The notes under the pieces: generated by a model
The model's database searches: none
Told to the model about the DNA's origin: nothing
What the model saw: only the letters and a program-made list of their open reading frames with translations
Origin: Utricularia gibba
Lineage: Eukaryota > Streptophyta > Magnoliopsida > Lamiales > Lentibulariaceae
Assembly: GCA_002189035.1 (NCBI GenBank)
Contig: NEEC01000343.1
Coordinates: 1 to 30,292, forward strand
Reading direction: 5' to 3'
Length of the DNA stretch: 30,292 bases
Translations under genes and position numbers: made by a program
Part shown: piece after piece, positions 1-14,825 of the stretch
Position numbering within the stretch: the first letter of the stretch is position 1
How the letters are laid out: each line of letters starts with the position of its first letter

Positions 1-30
1 CCGACCCGACCTCGGCCGATCCTGGTGCCC
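1..30. repeat. Partial monomer at left edge
   Basis: These 30 bases are the last part of a monomer cut by the window: the hypervariable CCGACC spacer followed by the GATCCTGGTGCCC block that precedes CTCGAG at 31. It shows that the array continues to the left. Confidence 0.95.
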
Positions 31-3000
31 CTCGAGAGCGCCTCCTCAAATAAAAGCTTGTGGATGAGAAAACCATTTGGGGTGCTCATGACATCCTAAC
101 TTCAATAAATGCATCACGATTTTCGTCGAATAGGACCGATTGGGCTCAGGAGTCGAACAGAACCTTGGGTCCGGATGAACTTCCCAACGAAAGCACCCAC
201 CCAAAAACGACAAGCTTTTCCTTCAGAAACAATGTAGGCAGCTGCCGAAAACCCAACGTTAATAAATGGATCACTTTTTTTGCCGGGCTACAAATGACTA
301 TGGGCCCGAGCCGACCGACCTCCGGCCAGATCCTGTGCCCCTCGAGAGCGCCTCCTCAAATAAAAAGCTGTGGTTGAGAAAACCATTTGGGGTGCTCATG
401 ACATCCTAACTTCAAAAAATGCATCACGATTTTCGTCGAATAGGACCCGATTGGGCTCAGGAGTCGAACCGAACCTTGGGTCCGGACGAAGTTCCAATGA
501 AAGCACCCACCCAAAAACGACAAGCTTTTCTTCAGAAACCATGTAGGCAGCTGCCGAAAACCCAACGTTAATAAATGGATCACTTTTTTTGCCGGGCTAC
601 AAATGACTATGGGCCCGAGTGACCTCCGGCCCGATCCTAGTGCCCTCGAGAGCGCCTCCTCAAATAAAAGCTTGTGGTTGAGAAAACCATTTGGGGTGCT
701 CATGACATCCTAACTTCAATAAATGCATCACGATTTTCGTCGAATAGGACCGATTGGGCTCAGGAGTCGAACCGAACCTTGGGTCCGGACGAAGTTCCCA
801 ATGAAAGCACCCAACCAAAAAACGACAAGCTTTTCCTTCAGAAACCATGTAGGCAGCTGCCGAAAACCCAACGTTAATAAATGGATCACTTTTTTTGCCG
901 GGCTACAAATGACTATGGGCCCAGCCGACCCGACCTCCGGCCCGATCCTAGTGCCCCTCGAGAGCGCCTCCTCAAATAAAAGCTGTGGTTGAGAAAACCA
1001 TTTGGGGTGCTCATGACATCCTAACTTCAAAAAATGCATCACGATTTTCGTCGAATAGGACCCGATTGGGCTCAGGAGTCGAACCGAACCTTGGGTCGGA
1101 CAAAGTTCCCAAAAAGCACCCACCCAAAAACGACAAGCTTTTCCTTCAGAAACCATGTAGGCAGCTGCCGAAAACCCAACGTTAATAAATGGATCACTTT
1201 TTTTGCCGGGCTACAAATGACTATGGGCCCGAGCGACGACCTCCGGCCCGATCCTAGTGCCCCTCGAGAGCGCCTCCTCAAATAAAAAGCATGTGGTTGA
1301 AAACCATTTGGGGTGCTCATGACATCCTAACTTCAATAAATGCATCACGATTTTCGTCGAATAGGACCCGATTGGCTCAGGAGTCGAACCGAACCTTGGG
1401 TCCGGATGAACTTCCCAACGAAAGCACCCACCCAAAAACGACAAGCTTTTCCTTCAGAAACCATGTAGGCAGCTGCCGAAAACCCAACGTTAATAAATGG
1501 ATCACTTTTTTTCCGGGCTACAAATGACTATGGGCCCGAGCCCGACCGACCTCGGCCCGATCCTGGCCCCTCGAGAGCGCCTCCTCAAATATAAAGCTTG
1601 TGGATGAGAAAACCATTTGGGGTGCTCATGACATCCTAACTTCAATAAATGCATCACGATTTTCGTCGAATAGGACCCGATTGGGCTCAGGAGTCGAACA
1701 GAACCTTGGGTCGGATGAACTTCCCAACGAAAGCCACCCAAAAACGACAAGCTTTTCCTTCAGAAACAATGTAGGCAGCTGCCGAAAACCCAACGTTAAT
1801 AAATGGATCACTTTTTTTGCCGGGCTACAAATGACTATGGGCCCGAGCGACAACCTCCGGCCAGATCCTAGTGCCCCTCGAGAGCGCCTCCTCAAATAAA
1901 AGCATGTGGTTGAGAAAACCATTTGGGGTGCTCATGACATCCTAACTTCAATAAATGCATCACGATTTTCGTCGAATAGGACCCGATTGGGCTCAGGAGT
2001 CGAACCGAACCTTGGGTCCGGATGAACTTCCCAACGAAAGCACCCACCCAAAAACGACAAGCTTTTCCTTCAGAAACCATGTAGGCAGCTGCCGAAAACC
2101 CAACGTTAATAAATGGATCACTTTTTTTGCCGGGCTACAAATGACTATGGGCCCGAGCCCGACCGACCTCCGGCCCGATCCTTGTGCCCCTCGAGAGCGC
2201 CTCCTCAAATATAAAGCTTGTGGATGAGAAAACCATTTGGGGTGCTCATGACATCCTAACTTCAATAAATGCATCACGATTTTCGTCGAATAGGACCCGA
2301 TTGGGCTCAGGAGTCGAACCGAACCTTGGGTCCGGACGAAGTTCCCAACGAACCACCCACCAAAAACGACAAGCTTTTCCTTCAGAAACCATGTAGGCAG
2401 CTGCCGAAAACCCAACGTTAATAAATGGATCACTTTTTTTGCCGGGCTACAAATGACTATGGGCCCGAGCCCGACCCGACTCCGGCCCGATCCTAGTGCC
2501 CCGAGAGCGCCTCCTCAAATAAAAAGCTTGTGGTTGAGAAAACCATTTGGGGTGCTCATGACATCCTAACTTCAATAAATGCATCACGATTTTCGTCGAA
2601 TAGGACCGATTGGGCTCAGGAGTCGAACCGAACCTTGGGTCCGGACGAATTCCCAACGAAAGCACCCACCAAAAACGACAAGCTTTTCCTTCAGAAACCA
2701 TGTAGGCAGCTGCCGAAAACCCAACGTTAATAAATGGATCACTTTTTTGCCGGGCTACAAATGACTATGGGCCCGAGTTCGACCCGACCTCCGGCCAGAT
2801 CCTAGTGCCCTCGAGAGCGCCTCCTCAAATAAAAAGCTGTGGTTGAGAAAACCATTTGGGGTGCTCATGACATCCTAACTTCAAAAAATGCATCACGATT
2901 TTCGTCGAATAGGACCCGATTGGGCTCAGGAGTCGAACCGAACCTTGGGTCCGGACGAACTTCCCAACGAAGCACCCCCCAAAAAAGACAAGCTTTTCCT

Positions 3001-6000
3001 TCAGAAACCATGTAGGCAGCTGCCGAAAACCCAACGTTAATAAATGGATCACTTTTTTTGCCGGGCTACAAATGACTATGGGCCCGAGTGACCTCCGGCC
3101 CGATCCTGTGCCCCTCGAGAGCGCCTCCTCAAATAAAAAGCTTGTGGTTGAGAAAACCATTTGGGGTGCTCATGACATCCTAACTTCAATAAATGCATCA
3201 CGATTTTCGTCGAATAGGACCCGATTGGGCTCAGGAGTCGAACCGAACCTTGGGTCCGGATGAACTTCCCAACGAAAGCACCCACCAAAAACGACAAGCT
3301 TTTCCTTCAGAAACATGTAGGCAGCTGCCGAAAACCCAACGTTAATAAATGGATCACTTTTTTTGCCGGGCTACAAATGACTATGGGCCCGAGCCGACCT
3401 GACCTCCGCCCGATCCTGGTGCCCCTCGAGAGCGCCTCCTCAAATATAAAGCTTGTGGAGAAAACCATTTGGGGTGCTCATGACATCCTAACTTCAAAAA
3501 TGCATCACGATTTTCGTCGAATAGGACCCGATTGGGCTCAGGAGTCGAACAGAACCTTGGGTCCGGATGAACTTCCCAACGAAAGCACCCACCCAAAAAC
3601 GACAAGCTTTTCCTTCAGAAACAATGTAGGCAGCTGCCGAAAACCCAACGTTAATAAATGGATCACTTTTTTTGCCGGGCTACAAATGACTATGGGCCCG
3701 AGTTCGACCCGACCTCCGGCCAGATCCTAGTGCCCCTCGAGAGCGCCTCCTCAAATAAAAGCATGTGGTTGAGAAAACCATTTGGGGTGCTCATGACATC
3801 CTAACTTCAAAAATGCATCACGATTTTCGTCGAATAGGACCCGATTGGGCTCAGGAGTCGAACCGAACCTTGGGTCCGGACGAAGTTCCCAATGAAAGCA
3901 CCCACCCAAAAACGACAAGCTTTTCCTTCAGAAACCATGTAGGCAGCTGCCGAAAACCCAACGTTAATAAATGGATCACTTTTTTGCCGGGCTACAAATG
4001 ACTATGGGCCCGAGCCTATGACCTCGGCCCGATCCTAGTGCCCCTCGAGAGCGCCTCCTCAAATAAAAAGCTTGTGGTTGAGAAAACCATTTGGGGTGCT
4101 CATGACATCCTAACTTCAATAAATGCATCACGATTTTCGTCGAATAGGACCGATTGGGCTCAAGTCGAACCGAACCTTGGGTCCGGACGAAGTTCCCAAT
4201 GAAAGCACCCACCAAAAACGACAAGCTTTTCCTTCAGAACCATGTAGGCAGCTGCCGAAAACCCAACGTTAATAAATGGATCACTTTTTTGCCGGGCTAC
4301 AAATGACTATGGGCCCGAGCCCGACCCGACCTCCGGCCCGATCCTAGTGCCCCTCGAGAGCGCCTCCTCAAATAAAAAGCATGTGGTTGAGAAAACCATT
4401 TGGGGTGCTCATGACATCCTAACTTCAAAAAATGCATCACGATTTTCGTCGAATAGGACCCGATTGGGCTCAGGAGTCGAACCGAACCTTGGGTCCGGAC
4501 GAACTTCCCAATGAAAGCACCCACCCAAAAACGACAAGCTTTTCCTTCAGAAACCATGTAGGCAGCTGCCGAAAACCCAACGTTAATAAATGGATCACTT
4601 TTTTTGCCGGGCTACAAATGACTATGGGCCGAGCCGACTGACCTCCGGCCCGATCCTAGTGCCCCTCGAGAGCGCCTCCTCAAATAAAAAGCTGTGGTTG
4701 AGAAAACCATTTGGGGTGCTCATGACATCCTAACTTCAAAAAATGCATCACGATTTTCGTCGAATAGGACCCGATTGGGCTCAGGAGTCGAACCGAACCT
4801 TGGGTCCGGACGAATTTCCGAACAAAACCCAACCAAAAACGACAAGCTTTTCCTTCAGAAACCATGTAGGCAGCTGCCGAAAACCCAACGTTAATAAATG
4901 GATCACTTTTTTGCCGGGCTACAAATGACTATGGGCCCGAGCCCGACCTGACCTCCGGCCCGATCCTGGTGCCCCTCGAGAGCGCCTCCTCAAATATAAA
5001 GCTTGTGGAAAGAAAACCATTTGGGGTGCTCATGACATCCTAACTTCAAAAAATGCATCACGATTTTCGTCGAATAGGACCCGATTGGGCTCAGGAGTCG
5101 AACCGAACCTTGGGTCCGGATGAACTTCCCAACGAAAGCACCCACCCAAAAACGACAAGCTTTTCCTTCAGAAACAATGTAGGCAGCTGCCGAAAACAAC
5201 GTTAATAAATGGATCACTTTTTTTGCCGGGCTACAAATGACTATGGGCCCGAGTTCGACCCGACCTCCGGCCCGATCCTAGTGCCCCTCGAGAGCGCCTC
5301 CTCAAATAAAAAGCTTGTGGTTGAGAAAACCATTTGGGGTGCTCATGACATCCTAACTTCAATAAATGCATCACGATTTTCGTCGAATAGGACCCGATTG
5401 GGCTCAGGAGTCGAACCGAACCTTGGGTCCGGATGAACTTCCAACGAAAGCACCCACCCAAAAACGACAAGCTTTTCCTTCAGAAACAATGTAGGCAGCT
5501 GCCGAAAACCCAACGTTAATAAATGGATCACTTTTTTTGCCGGGCTACAAATGACTATGGGCCCGAGCCGACCCGACCTCCGGCCCGATCCTGTGCCCCT
5601 CGAGAGCGCCTCCTCAAATATAAAGCTTGTGGTGAGAAAACCATTTGGGGTGCTCATGACATCCTAACTTCAATAAATGCATCACGATTTTCGTCGAATA
5701 GGACCCATTGGGCTCAGGAGTCGAACCGAACCTTGGGTCCGGATGAACTTCCAACGAAAGCACCCACCAAAAACGACAAGCTTTTCCTTCAGAAACAATG
5801 TAGGCAGCTGCCGAAAACCCAACGTTAATAAATGGATCACTTTTTTTGCCGGGCTACAAATGACTATGGGCCCGAGTTCGACCTCCGGCCCGATCCTAGT
5901 GCCCCTCGAGAGCGCCTCCTCAAATAAAAGCTTGTGGTTGAGAAAACCATTTGGGGTGCTCATGACATCCTAACTTCAATAAATGCATCACGATTTTCGT

Positions 6001-9000
6001 CGAATAGGACCCGATTGGGCTCAGGAGTCGAACCGAACCTTGGGTCCGGACGAAGTTCCCAATGAAAGCACCCACCAAAAACGACAAGCTTTTCCTTCAG
6101 AAACATGTAGGCAGCTGCCGAAAACCCAACGTTAATAAATGGATCACTTTTTTTGCCGGGCTACAAATGACTATGGGCCCGAGCCGATATGACCTCCGGC
6201 CCGATCCTAGTGCCCCTCGAGAGCGCCTCCTCAAATAAAAAGCTGTGGTTGAGAAAACCATTTGGGGTGCTCATGACATCCTAACTTCAAAAAAATGCAT
6301 CACGATTTTCGTCGAATAGGACCCGATTGGGCTCAGGAGTCGAACCGAACCTTGGGTCCGGACGAATTCCAACAAAGCACCCACCAAAAACGACAAGCTT
6401 TTCCTTCAGAAACCATGTAGGCAGCTGCCGAAAACCCAACGTTAATAAATGGATCACTTTTTTTGCCGGGCTACAAATGACTATGGGCCGAGCCCGACCG
6501 ACCTCCGGCCGATCCTGGTGCCCCTCGAGAGCGCCTCCTCAAATATAAAGCTTGTGGAGAAAACCATTTGGGGTGCTCATGACATCCTAACTTCAAAAAA
6601 ATGCATCACGATTTTCGTCGAATAGGACCCATTGGGCTCAGGAGTCGAACAGAACCTTGGTCCGGATGAACTTCCAACGAAAGCACCCACCCAAAACGAC
6701 AAGCTTTTCCTTCAGAAACATGTAGGCAGCTGCCGAAAACCCAACGTTAATAAATGGATCACTTTTTTTGCCGGGCTACAAATGACTATGGGCCCGATTC
6801 GACCGACCTCCGGCCCGATCCTAGTGCCCTCGAGAGCGCCTCCTCAAATAAAAGCATGTGGTTGAGAAAACCATTTGGGGTGCTCATGACATCCTAACTT
6901 AAAAAATGCATCACGATTTTCGTCGAATAGGACCCGATTGGGCTCAGGTCGAACCGAACCTTGGGTCCGGACGAATTCCCAATGAAGCACCCACCCAAAA
7001 AAGACAAGCTTTTCCTTCAGAAACCATGTAGGCAGCTGCCGAAAACCCAACGTTAATAAATGGATCACTTTTTTTGCCGGGCTACAAATGACTATGGGCC
7101 CGAGTGACCTCGGCCCGATCCTAGTGCCCCTCGAGAGCGCCTCCTCAAATAAAAAGCTTGTGGTTGAGAAAACCATTTGGGGTGCTCATGACATCCTAAC
7201 TTCAATAAATGCATCACGATTTTCGTCGAATAGGACCCGATTGGGCTCAGGAGTCGAACCGAACCTTGGGTCCGGACGAACTTCCCAATGAAAGCACCCA
7301 CCAAAAACGACAAGCTTTTCCTTCAGAAACCATGTAGGCAGCTGCCGAAAACCCAACGTTAATAAATGGATCACTTTTTTTGCCGGGCTACAAATGACTA
7401 TGGGCCCGAGCGACCGACCTCCGGCCCGATCCTAGTGCCCCTCGAGAGCGCCTCCTCAAATAAAAGCTGTGGTTGAGAAAACCATTTGGGGTGCTCATGA
7501 CATCTAACTTCAAAAAATGCATCACGATTTTCGTCGAATAGGACCCGATTGGGCTCAGGAGTCGAACCGAACCTTGGGTCCGGACGAATTTCCCAACAAG
7601 CACCCACCAAAAACGACAAGCTTTTCCTTCAGAAACCATGTAGGCAGCTGCCGAAAACCCAACGTTAATAAATGGATCACTTTTTTGCCGGGCTACAAAT
7701 GACTATGGGCCGAGCCCGACCTGACCTCCGCCCGATCCTGGTGCCCCTCGAGAGCGCCTCCTCAAATATAAAGCTGTGGGAAAACCATTTGGGGTGCTCA
7801 TGACATCCTAACTTCAAAAATGCATCACGATTTTCGTCGAATAGGACCCGATTGGGCTCAGGAGTCGAACCGAACCTTGGGTCCGGATGAACTTCCCAAC
7901 GAAAGCACCCCCAAAAACGACAAGCTTTTCCTTCAGAAACCATAGGCAGCTGCCGAAAACCCAACGTTAATAAATGGATCACTTTTTTTGCCGGGCTACA
8001 AATGACTATGGGCCCGAGCCGACCGACCTCCGGCCCGATCCTAGTGCCCCTCGAGAGCGCCTCCTCAAATAAAAAAGCTTGTGGTTGAGAAAACCATTTG
8101 GGGTGCTCATGACATCCTAACTTCAAAAATGCATCACGATTTTCGTCGAATAGGACCCGATTGGGCTCAGGAGTCGAACCGAACCTTGGGTCCGACGAAC
8201 TTCCCAACAAAGCACCCACCCAAAAACGACAAGCTTTTCCTTCAGAAACCATGTAGGCAGCTGCCGAAAACCCAACGTTAATAAATGGATCACTTTTTTT
8301 GCCGGGCTACAAATGACTATGGGCCCGAGTTGACCTCCGGCCCGATCCTAGTGCCCCTCGAGAGCGCCTCCTCAAATAAAAAGCTGTGGTTGAGAAAACC
8401 ATTTGGGGTGCTCATGACATCCTAACTTCAAAAAATGCATCACGATTTTCGTCGAATAGGACCCGATTGGGCTCAGGAGTCGAACCGAACCTTGGGTCCG
8501 GACGAAGTTCCCAATGAAAGCACCCACCAAAAACGACAAGCTTTTCCTTCAGAAACCATGTAGGGCAGCTGCCGAAAACCCAACGTAATAAATGGATCAC
8601 TTTTTTTGCCGGGCTACAAATGACTATGGGCCCGAGACCCGACCTCCGGCCCGATCCTGTGCCCCTCGAGAGCGCCTCCTCAAATAAAAAGCTGTGGTTG
8701 AGAAAACCATTTGGGGTGCTCATGACATCCTAACTTCAAAAATGCATCACGATTTTCGTCGAATAGGACCCGATTGGGCTCAGGAGTCGAACCGAACCTT
8801 GGGTCCGGACGAAGTTCCCAACGAAAGCACCCACCAAAAAACGACAAGCTTTTCCTTCAGAAACCATGTAGGCAGCTGCCGAAAACCCAACGTTAATAAA
8901 TGGATCACTTTTTTTGCCGGGCTACAAATGACTATGGGCCGAGCCGACCGACCTCCGGCCCGATCCTGGTGCCCTCGAGAGCGCCTCCTCAAATATAAAG

Positions 9001-12000
9001 CTTGTGGATGAGAAAACCATTTGGGGTGCTCATGACATCCTAACTTCAAAAATGCATCACGATTTTCGTCGAATAGGACCCGATTGGGCTCAGGAGTCGA
9101 ACCGAACCTTGGGTCCGGACGAATTCCCAACAAAGCACCCACCCAAAACGACAAGCTTTTCCTTCAGAAAAATGTAGGCAGCTGCCGAAAACCCAACGTT
9201 AATAAATGGATCACTTTTTTTGCCGGGCTACAAATGACTATGGGCCCGAGCCCGACCTGACCTCCGCCCGATCCTGGTGCCCTCGAGAGCGCCTCCTCAA
9301 ATATAAAGCTTGTGGACAAGAAAACCATTTGGGGTGCTCATGACATCCTAACTTCAAAAAATGCATCACGATTTTCGTCGAATAGGACCCGATTGGGCTC
9401 AGGAGTCGAACCGAACCTTGGGTCCGGATGAACTTCCCAACGAAAGCACCCACCCAAAAACGACAAGCTTTTCCTTCAGAAACCATGTAGGCAGCTGCCG
9501 AAAACCCAACGTTAATAAATGGATCACTTTTTTTGCCGGGCTACAAATGACTATGGGCCCGAGTTCGACCCGACCTCCGGCCCGATCCTAGTGCCCCTCG
9601 AGAGCGCCTCCTCAAATAAAAAGCTGTGGTTGAGAAAACCATTTGGGGTGCTCATGACATCCTAACTTCAAAAATGCATCACGATTTTCGTCGAATAGGA
9701 CCCGATTGGGCTCAGGAGTCGAACCGAACCTTGGGTCCGGACGAATTCCCAAAAACACCCCCCAAAAACGACAAGCTTTTCCTTCAGAAACCATGTAGGC
9801 AGCTGCCGAAAACCCAACGTTAATAAATGGATCACTTTTTTTGCCGGGCTACAAATGACTATGGGCCCGAGCCGACCCGACCTCCGGCCCGATCCTAGTG
9901 CCCCTCGAGAGCGCCTCCTCAAATATAAAGCTTGTGGGAAAACCATTTGGGGTGCTCATGACATCCTAACTTCAAAAAATGCATCACGATTTTCGTCGAA
10001 TAGGACCCGATTGGGCTCAGGAGTCGAACCGAACCTTGGGTCCGGATGAACTTCCAACGAAAGCACCCACCAAAAAACGACAAGCTTTTCCTTCAGAAAC
10101 AATGTAGGCAGCTGCCGAAAACCCAACGTTAATAAATGGATCACTTTTTTTCCGGGCTACAAATGACTATGGCCCGAGACCGACCTCCGGCCGATCCTAG
10201 TGCCCCTCGAGAGCGCCTCCTCAAATATAAAGCTTGTGGAGAAAACCATTTGGGGTGCTCATGACATCCTAACTTCAAAAAATGCATCACGATTTTCGTC
10301 GAATAGGACCCTTGGGCTCAGAGTCGAACCGAACCTTGGGTCCGGACGAACTTCCAACAAAGCACCCACCCAAAAACGACAAGCTTTTCCTTCAGAAACC
10401 ATGTAGGCAGCTGCCGAAAACCCAACGTTAATAAATGGATCACTTTTTTTGCCGGGCTACAAATGACTATGGGCCCGAGCCCGACCCGACCTCCGGCCCG
10501 ATCCTGGTGCCCCTCGAGAGCGCCTCCTCAAATATAAAGCTTGTGGATGAGAAAACCATTTGGGGTGCTCATGACATCCTAACTTCAATAAATGCATCAC
10601 GATTTCGTCGAATAGGACCCGATTGGGCTCAGGAGTCGAACGAACCTTGGGTCCGGATGAACTTCCAACGAAAGCACCCACCCAAAAACGACAAGCTTTT
10701 CCTTCAGAAATGTAGGCAGCTGCCGAAAACCCAACGTTAATAAATGGATCACTTTTTTTGCCGGGCTACAAATGACTATGGGCCCGAGCGACCCGACCTC
10801 CGGCCCGATCCTAGTGCCCCTCGAGAGCGCCTCTCAAATAAAAAGCTTGTGGTTGAGAAAACCATTTGGGGTGCTCATGACATCCTAACTTCAATAAATG
10901 CATCACGATTTTCGTCGAATAGGACCGATTGGGCTCAGGAGTCGAACCGAACCTTGGGTCCGGACGAACTTCCCAATGAAAGCACCCACCAAAAACGACA
11001 AGCTTTTCCTTCAGAAACCATGTAGGCAGCTGCCGAAAACCCAACGTTAATAAATGGATCACTTTTTTTGCCGGGCTACAAATGACTATGGGCCCGAGTT
11101 GACCTCCGGCCCGATCCTAGTGCCCCTCGAGAGCGCCTCCTCAAATAAAAAGCTGTGGTTGAGAAAACCATTTGGGGTGCTCATGACATCCTAACTTCAA
11201 AAAATGCATCACGATTTTCGTCGAATAGGACCGATTGGGCTCAGGAGTCGAACCGAACCTTGGGTCCGGACGAACTTCCCAACAAAGCACCCACCCAAAA
11301 ACGACAAGCTTTTCCTTCAGAACCATGTAGGCAGCTGCCGAAAACCCAACGTTAATAAATGGATCACTTTTTTTGCCGGGCTACAAATGACTATGGGCCG
11401 AGCCCGACCTGACGGCCCGATCCTGGTGCCCCTCGAGAGCGCCTCCTCAAATATAAAAGCTTGTGGAAAGAAAACCATTTGGGGTGCTCATGACATCCTA
11501 ACTTCAAAAATGCATCACGATTTTCGTCGAATAGGACCCGATTGGGCTCAGGAGTCGAACAGAACCTTGGGTCCGGATGAACTTCCCAACAAAAGCACCC
11601 ACCCAAAAACGACAAGCTTTTCCTTCAGAAACCATGTAGGCAGCTGCCGAAACCCAACGTTAATAAATGGATCACTTTTTTTGCCGGGCTACAAATGACT
11701 ATGGGCCCGAGCCCGACCCGACCTCGGCCCGATCCTGGTGCCCCTCGAGAGCGCCTCCTCAAATATAAAGCTTGTGGTGAGAAAACCATTTGGGGTGCTC
11801 ATGACATCCTAACTTCAATAAATGCATCACGATTTTCGTCGAATAGGACCCGATTGGGCTCAGGAGTCGAACCGAACTTGGGTCCGGACGAATTTCCCAA
11901 CAAAGCACCCACCCAAAAACGACAAGCTTTTCCTTCAGAAACCATGTAGGCAGCTGCCGAAAACCCAACGTTAATAAATGGATCACTTTTTTGCCGGGCT

Positions 12001-14825
12001 ACAAATGACTATGGGCCCGAGTTCGACCCGACCTCCGGCCCGATCCTAGTGCCCCTCGAGAGCGCCTCCTCAAATATAAAGCTTGTGGAGAAAACCATTT
12101 GGGGTGCTCATGACATCTAACTTCAAAAAATGCATCACGATTTTCGTCGAATAGGACCCATTGGGCTCAGGAGTCGAACCGAACCTTGGGTCCGGATGAA
12201 CTTCCAACGAAAGCACCCACCCAAAAACGACAAGCTTTTCCTTCAGAAACATGTAGGCAGCTGCCGAAAACCCAACGTTAATAAATGGATCACTTTTTTT
12301 GCCGGGCTACAAATGACTATGGGCCCGAGTTCGACCCGACCTCCGGCCCGATCCTAGTGCCCCTCGAGAGCGCCTCCTCAAATAAAAGCTTGTGGCAAGA
12401 AAACCATTTGGGGTGCTCATGACATCCTAACTTCAAAAAAATGCATCACGATTTTCGTCGAATAGGACCCCATTGGGCTCAGGAGTCGAACCGAACCTTG
12501 GGTCCGGACGAAGTTCCCAACAACAGCACCCCCAAAAACGACAAGCTTTTCCTTCAGAAACCATGTAGGCAGCTGCCGAAAACCCAACGTTAATAAATGG
12601 ATCACTTTTTTTGCCGGGCTACAAATGACTATGGGCCCGAGCGATGACCTCCGGCCCGATCCTAGTGCCCCTCGAGAGCGCCTCCTCAAATAAAAGCTGT
12701 GGTTGAGAAAACCATTTGGGGTGCTCATGACATCCTAACTTCAAAAAATGCATCACGATTTTCGTCGAATAGGACCCGATTGGGCTCAGGAGTCGAACAG
12801 AACCTTGGGTCCGGATGAACTTCCAACGAAGCACCCACCCAAAAAACGACAAGCTTTTCCTTCAGAAACCATGTAGGCAGCTGCCGAAAACCCAACGTTA
12901 ATAAATGGATCACTTTTTTTGCCGGGCTACAAATGACTATGGGCCCGAGCGACCCGACCTCCGGCCCGATCCTAGTGCCCCTCGAGAGCGCCTCCTCAAA
13001 TATAAAGCTTGTGGAAAACCATTTGGGGTGCTCATGACATCCTAACTTCAAAAAATGCATCACGATTTTCGTCGAATAGGACCCCATTGGGCTCAGGAGT
13101 CGAACCGAACCTTGGGTCCGGACGAAGTTCCCAACAAAGCACCCACCCAAAAACGACAAGCTTTTCCTTCAGAAACCATGTAGGCAGCTGCCGAAAACCC
13201 AACGTTAATAAATGGATCACTTTTTTTGCCGGGCTACAAATGACTATGGGCCCGAGCGACTGACCTCCGGCCCGATCCTAGTGCCCCTCGAGAGCGCCTC
13301 CTCAAATAAAAAGCATGTGGTTGAGAAAACCATTTGGGTGCTCATGACATCCTAACTTCAAAAAATGCATCACGATTTTCGTCGAATAGGACCCGATTGG
13401 GCTCAGGAGTCGAACCGAACCTTGGGTCCGGACGAACTTCCCAACAAAGCACCCACCCAAAAACGACAAGCTTTTCCTTCAGAAACATGTAGGCAGCTGC
13501 CGAAAACCCAACGTTAATAAATGGATCACTTTTTTTGCCGGGCTACAAATGACTATGGGCCGAGCCCGACCTGACTCCGGCCCGATCCTGGTGCCCCTCG
13601 AGAGCGCTCCTCAAATATAAAGCTTGTGGATGAGAAAACCATTTGGGTGCTCATGACATCCTAACTTCAAAAAATGCATCACGATTTTCGTCGAATAGGA
13701 CCCGATTGGGCTCAGGAGTCGAACCGAACCTTGGGTCCGGATGAACTTCCCAACGAAAGCACCCACCCAAAAACGACAAGCTTTTCCTTCAGAAACAATG
13801 TAGGCAGCTGCCGAAAACCCAACGTTAATAAATGGATCACTTTTTTTCCGGGCTACAAATGACTATGGGCCGAGCCGACCGACCTCCGGCCAGATCCTAG
13901 TGCCCCTCGAGAGCGCCTCTCAAATAAAAGCTGTGGTTGAGAAAACCATTTGGGGTGCTCATGACCCTAACTTCAATAAATGCATCACGATTTTCGTCGA
14001 ATAGGACCCGATTGGGCTCAGGAGTCGAACCGAACCTTGGGTCCGGACGAATTCCCAATGAAAGCACCCACCAAAAACGACAAGCTTTTCCTTCAGAAAC
14101 CATGTAGGCAGCTGCCGAAAACCCAACGTTAATAAATGGATCACTTTTTTGCCGGGCTACAAATGACTATGGCCCGAGCCGACTGACCTCCGGCCCGATC
14201 CTGTGCCCCTCGAGAGCGCCTCCTCAAATAAAAGCTGTGGATGAGAAAACCATTTGGGGTGCTCATGACATCCTAACTTCAAAAAATGCATCACGATTTT
14301 CGTCGAATAGGACCCGATTGGGCTCAGGAGTCGACCGAACTTGGGTCCGGATGAATTTCCCAACAAAGCACCCACCCAAAAACGACAAGCTTTTCCTTCA
14401 GAAACATGTAGGCAGCTGCCGAAAACCCAACGTTAATAAATGGATCACTTTTTTTGCCGGGCTACAAATGACTATGGGCCGAGCCCGACCTGACCTCCGG
14501 CCCGATCCTGGTGCCCTCGAGAGCGCCTCCTCAAATATAAAGCTTGTGGACAAGAAAACCATTTGGGGTGCTCATGACATCCTAACTTCAAAAAATGCAT
14601 CACGATTTTCGTCGAATAGGACCCGATTGGGCTCAGGAGTCGAACAGAACCTTGGGTCCGGATGAACTTCCCAACGAAAGCACCCACCCAAAAACGACAA
14701 GCTTTTCCTTCAGAAACAATGTAGGCAGCTGCCGAAAACCCAACGTTAATAAATGGATCACTTTTTTTGCCGGGCTACAAATGACTATGGGCCCGAGCGA
14801 GACCTCCGGCCCGATCCTAGTGCCC
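31..14825. repeat. Irregular (left) domain of the array, 48 monomers
   Basis: Forty-eight monomers averaging about 308 bp without a fixed higher-order period. B-like monomers (marked by GATGAACTTCC, often CAGAACC, ACAATGTAGG and a following CCAGATCCTAG) occur at 31, 1570, 3425, 4975, 6524, 7747, 9282, 11432, 13597 and 14516, that is every 4-7 units until the last step. Between them lie monomers with TTGAG linkers. Many of these carry CAATAAATGC plus AATGAAAG, as at 645, 4044, 5905, 7130 and 10820. CAATAAATGC is found in 17 monomers here (the last at 13906) and in none further right. The ACAAG linker typical of the right domain appears only at 9282 and 14516, and CCCCATTGG only at 12363 and 12981. 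Confidence 0.8.
2500..2809. repeat. Monomer lacking the XhoI-type site
   Basis: Around 2498-2505 the copy reads GCCCCGAGAGC where all others have CCTCGAGAGC: two bases (TC) are missing. The rest of the monomer is normal. It is the only loss of CTCGAG I found, which makes CTCGAG the most constant restriction-type marker of the array. Confidence 0.9.

Noticed and set aside
7677-8252. 191-codon open frame on the minus strand, and similar ones at 15092-15643 and 22315-22851
   Set aside because: Same cause: translated satellite. The predicted peptides are permutations of the same monomer translation, and each depends on chance indels.
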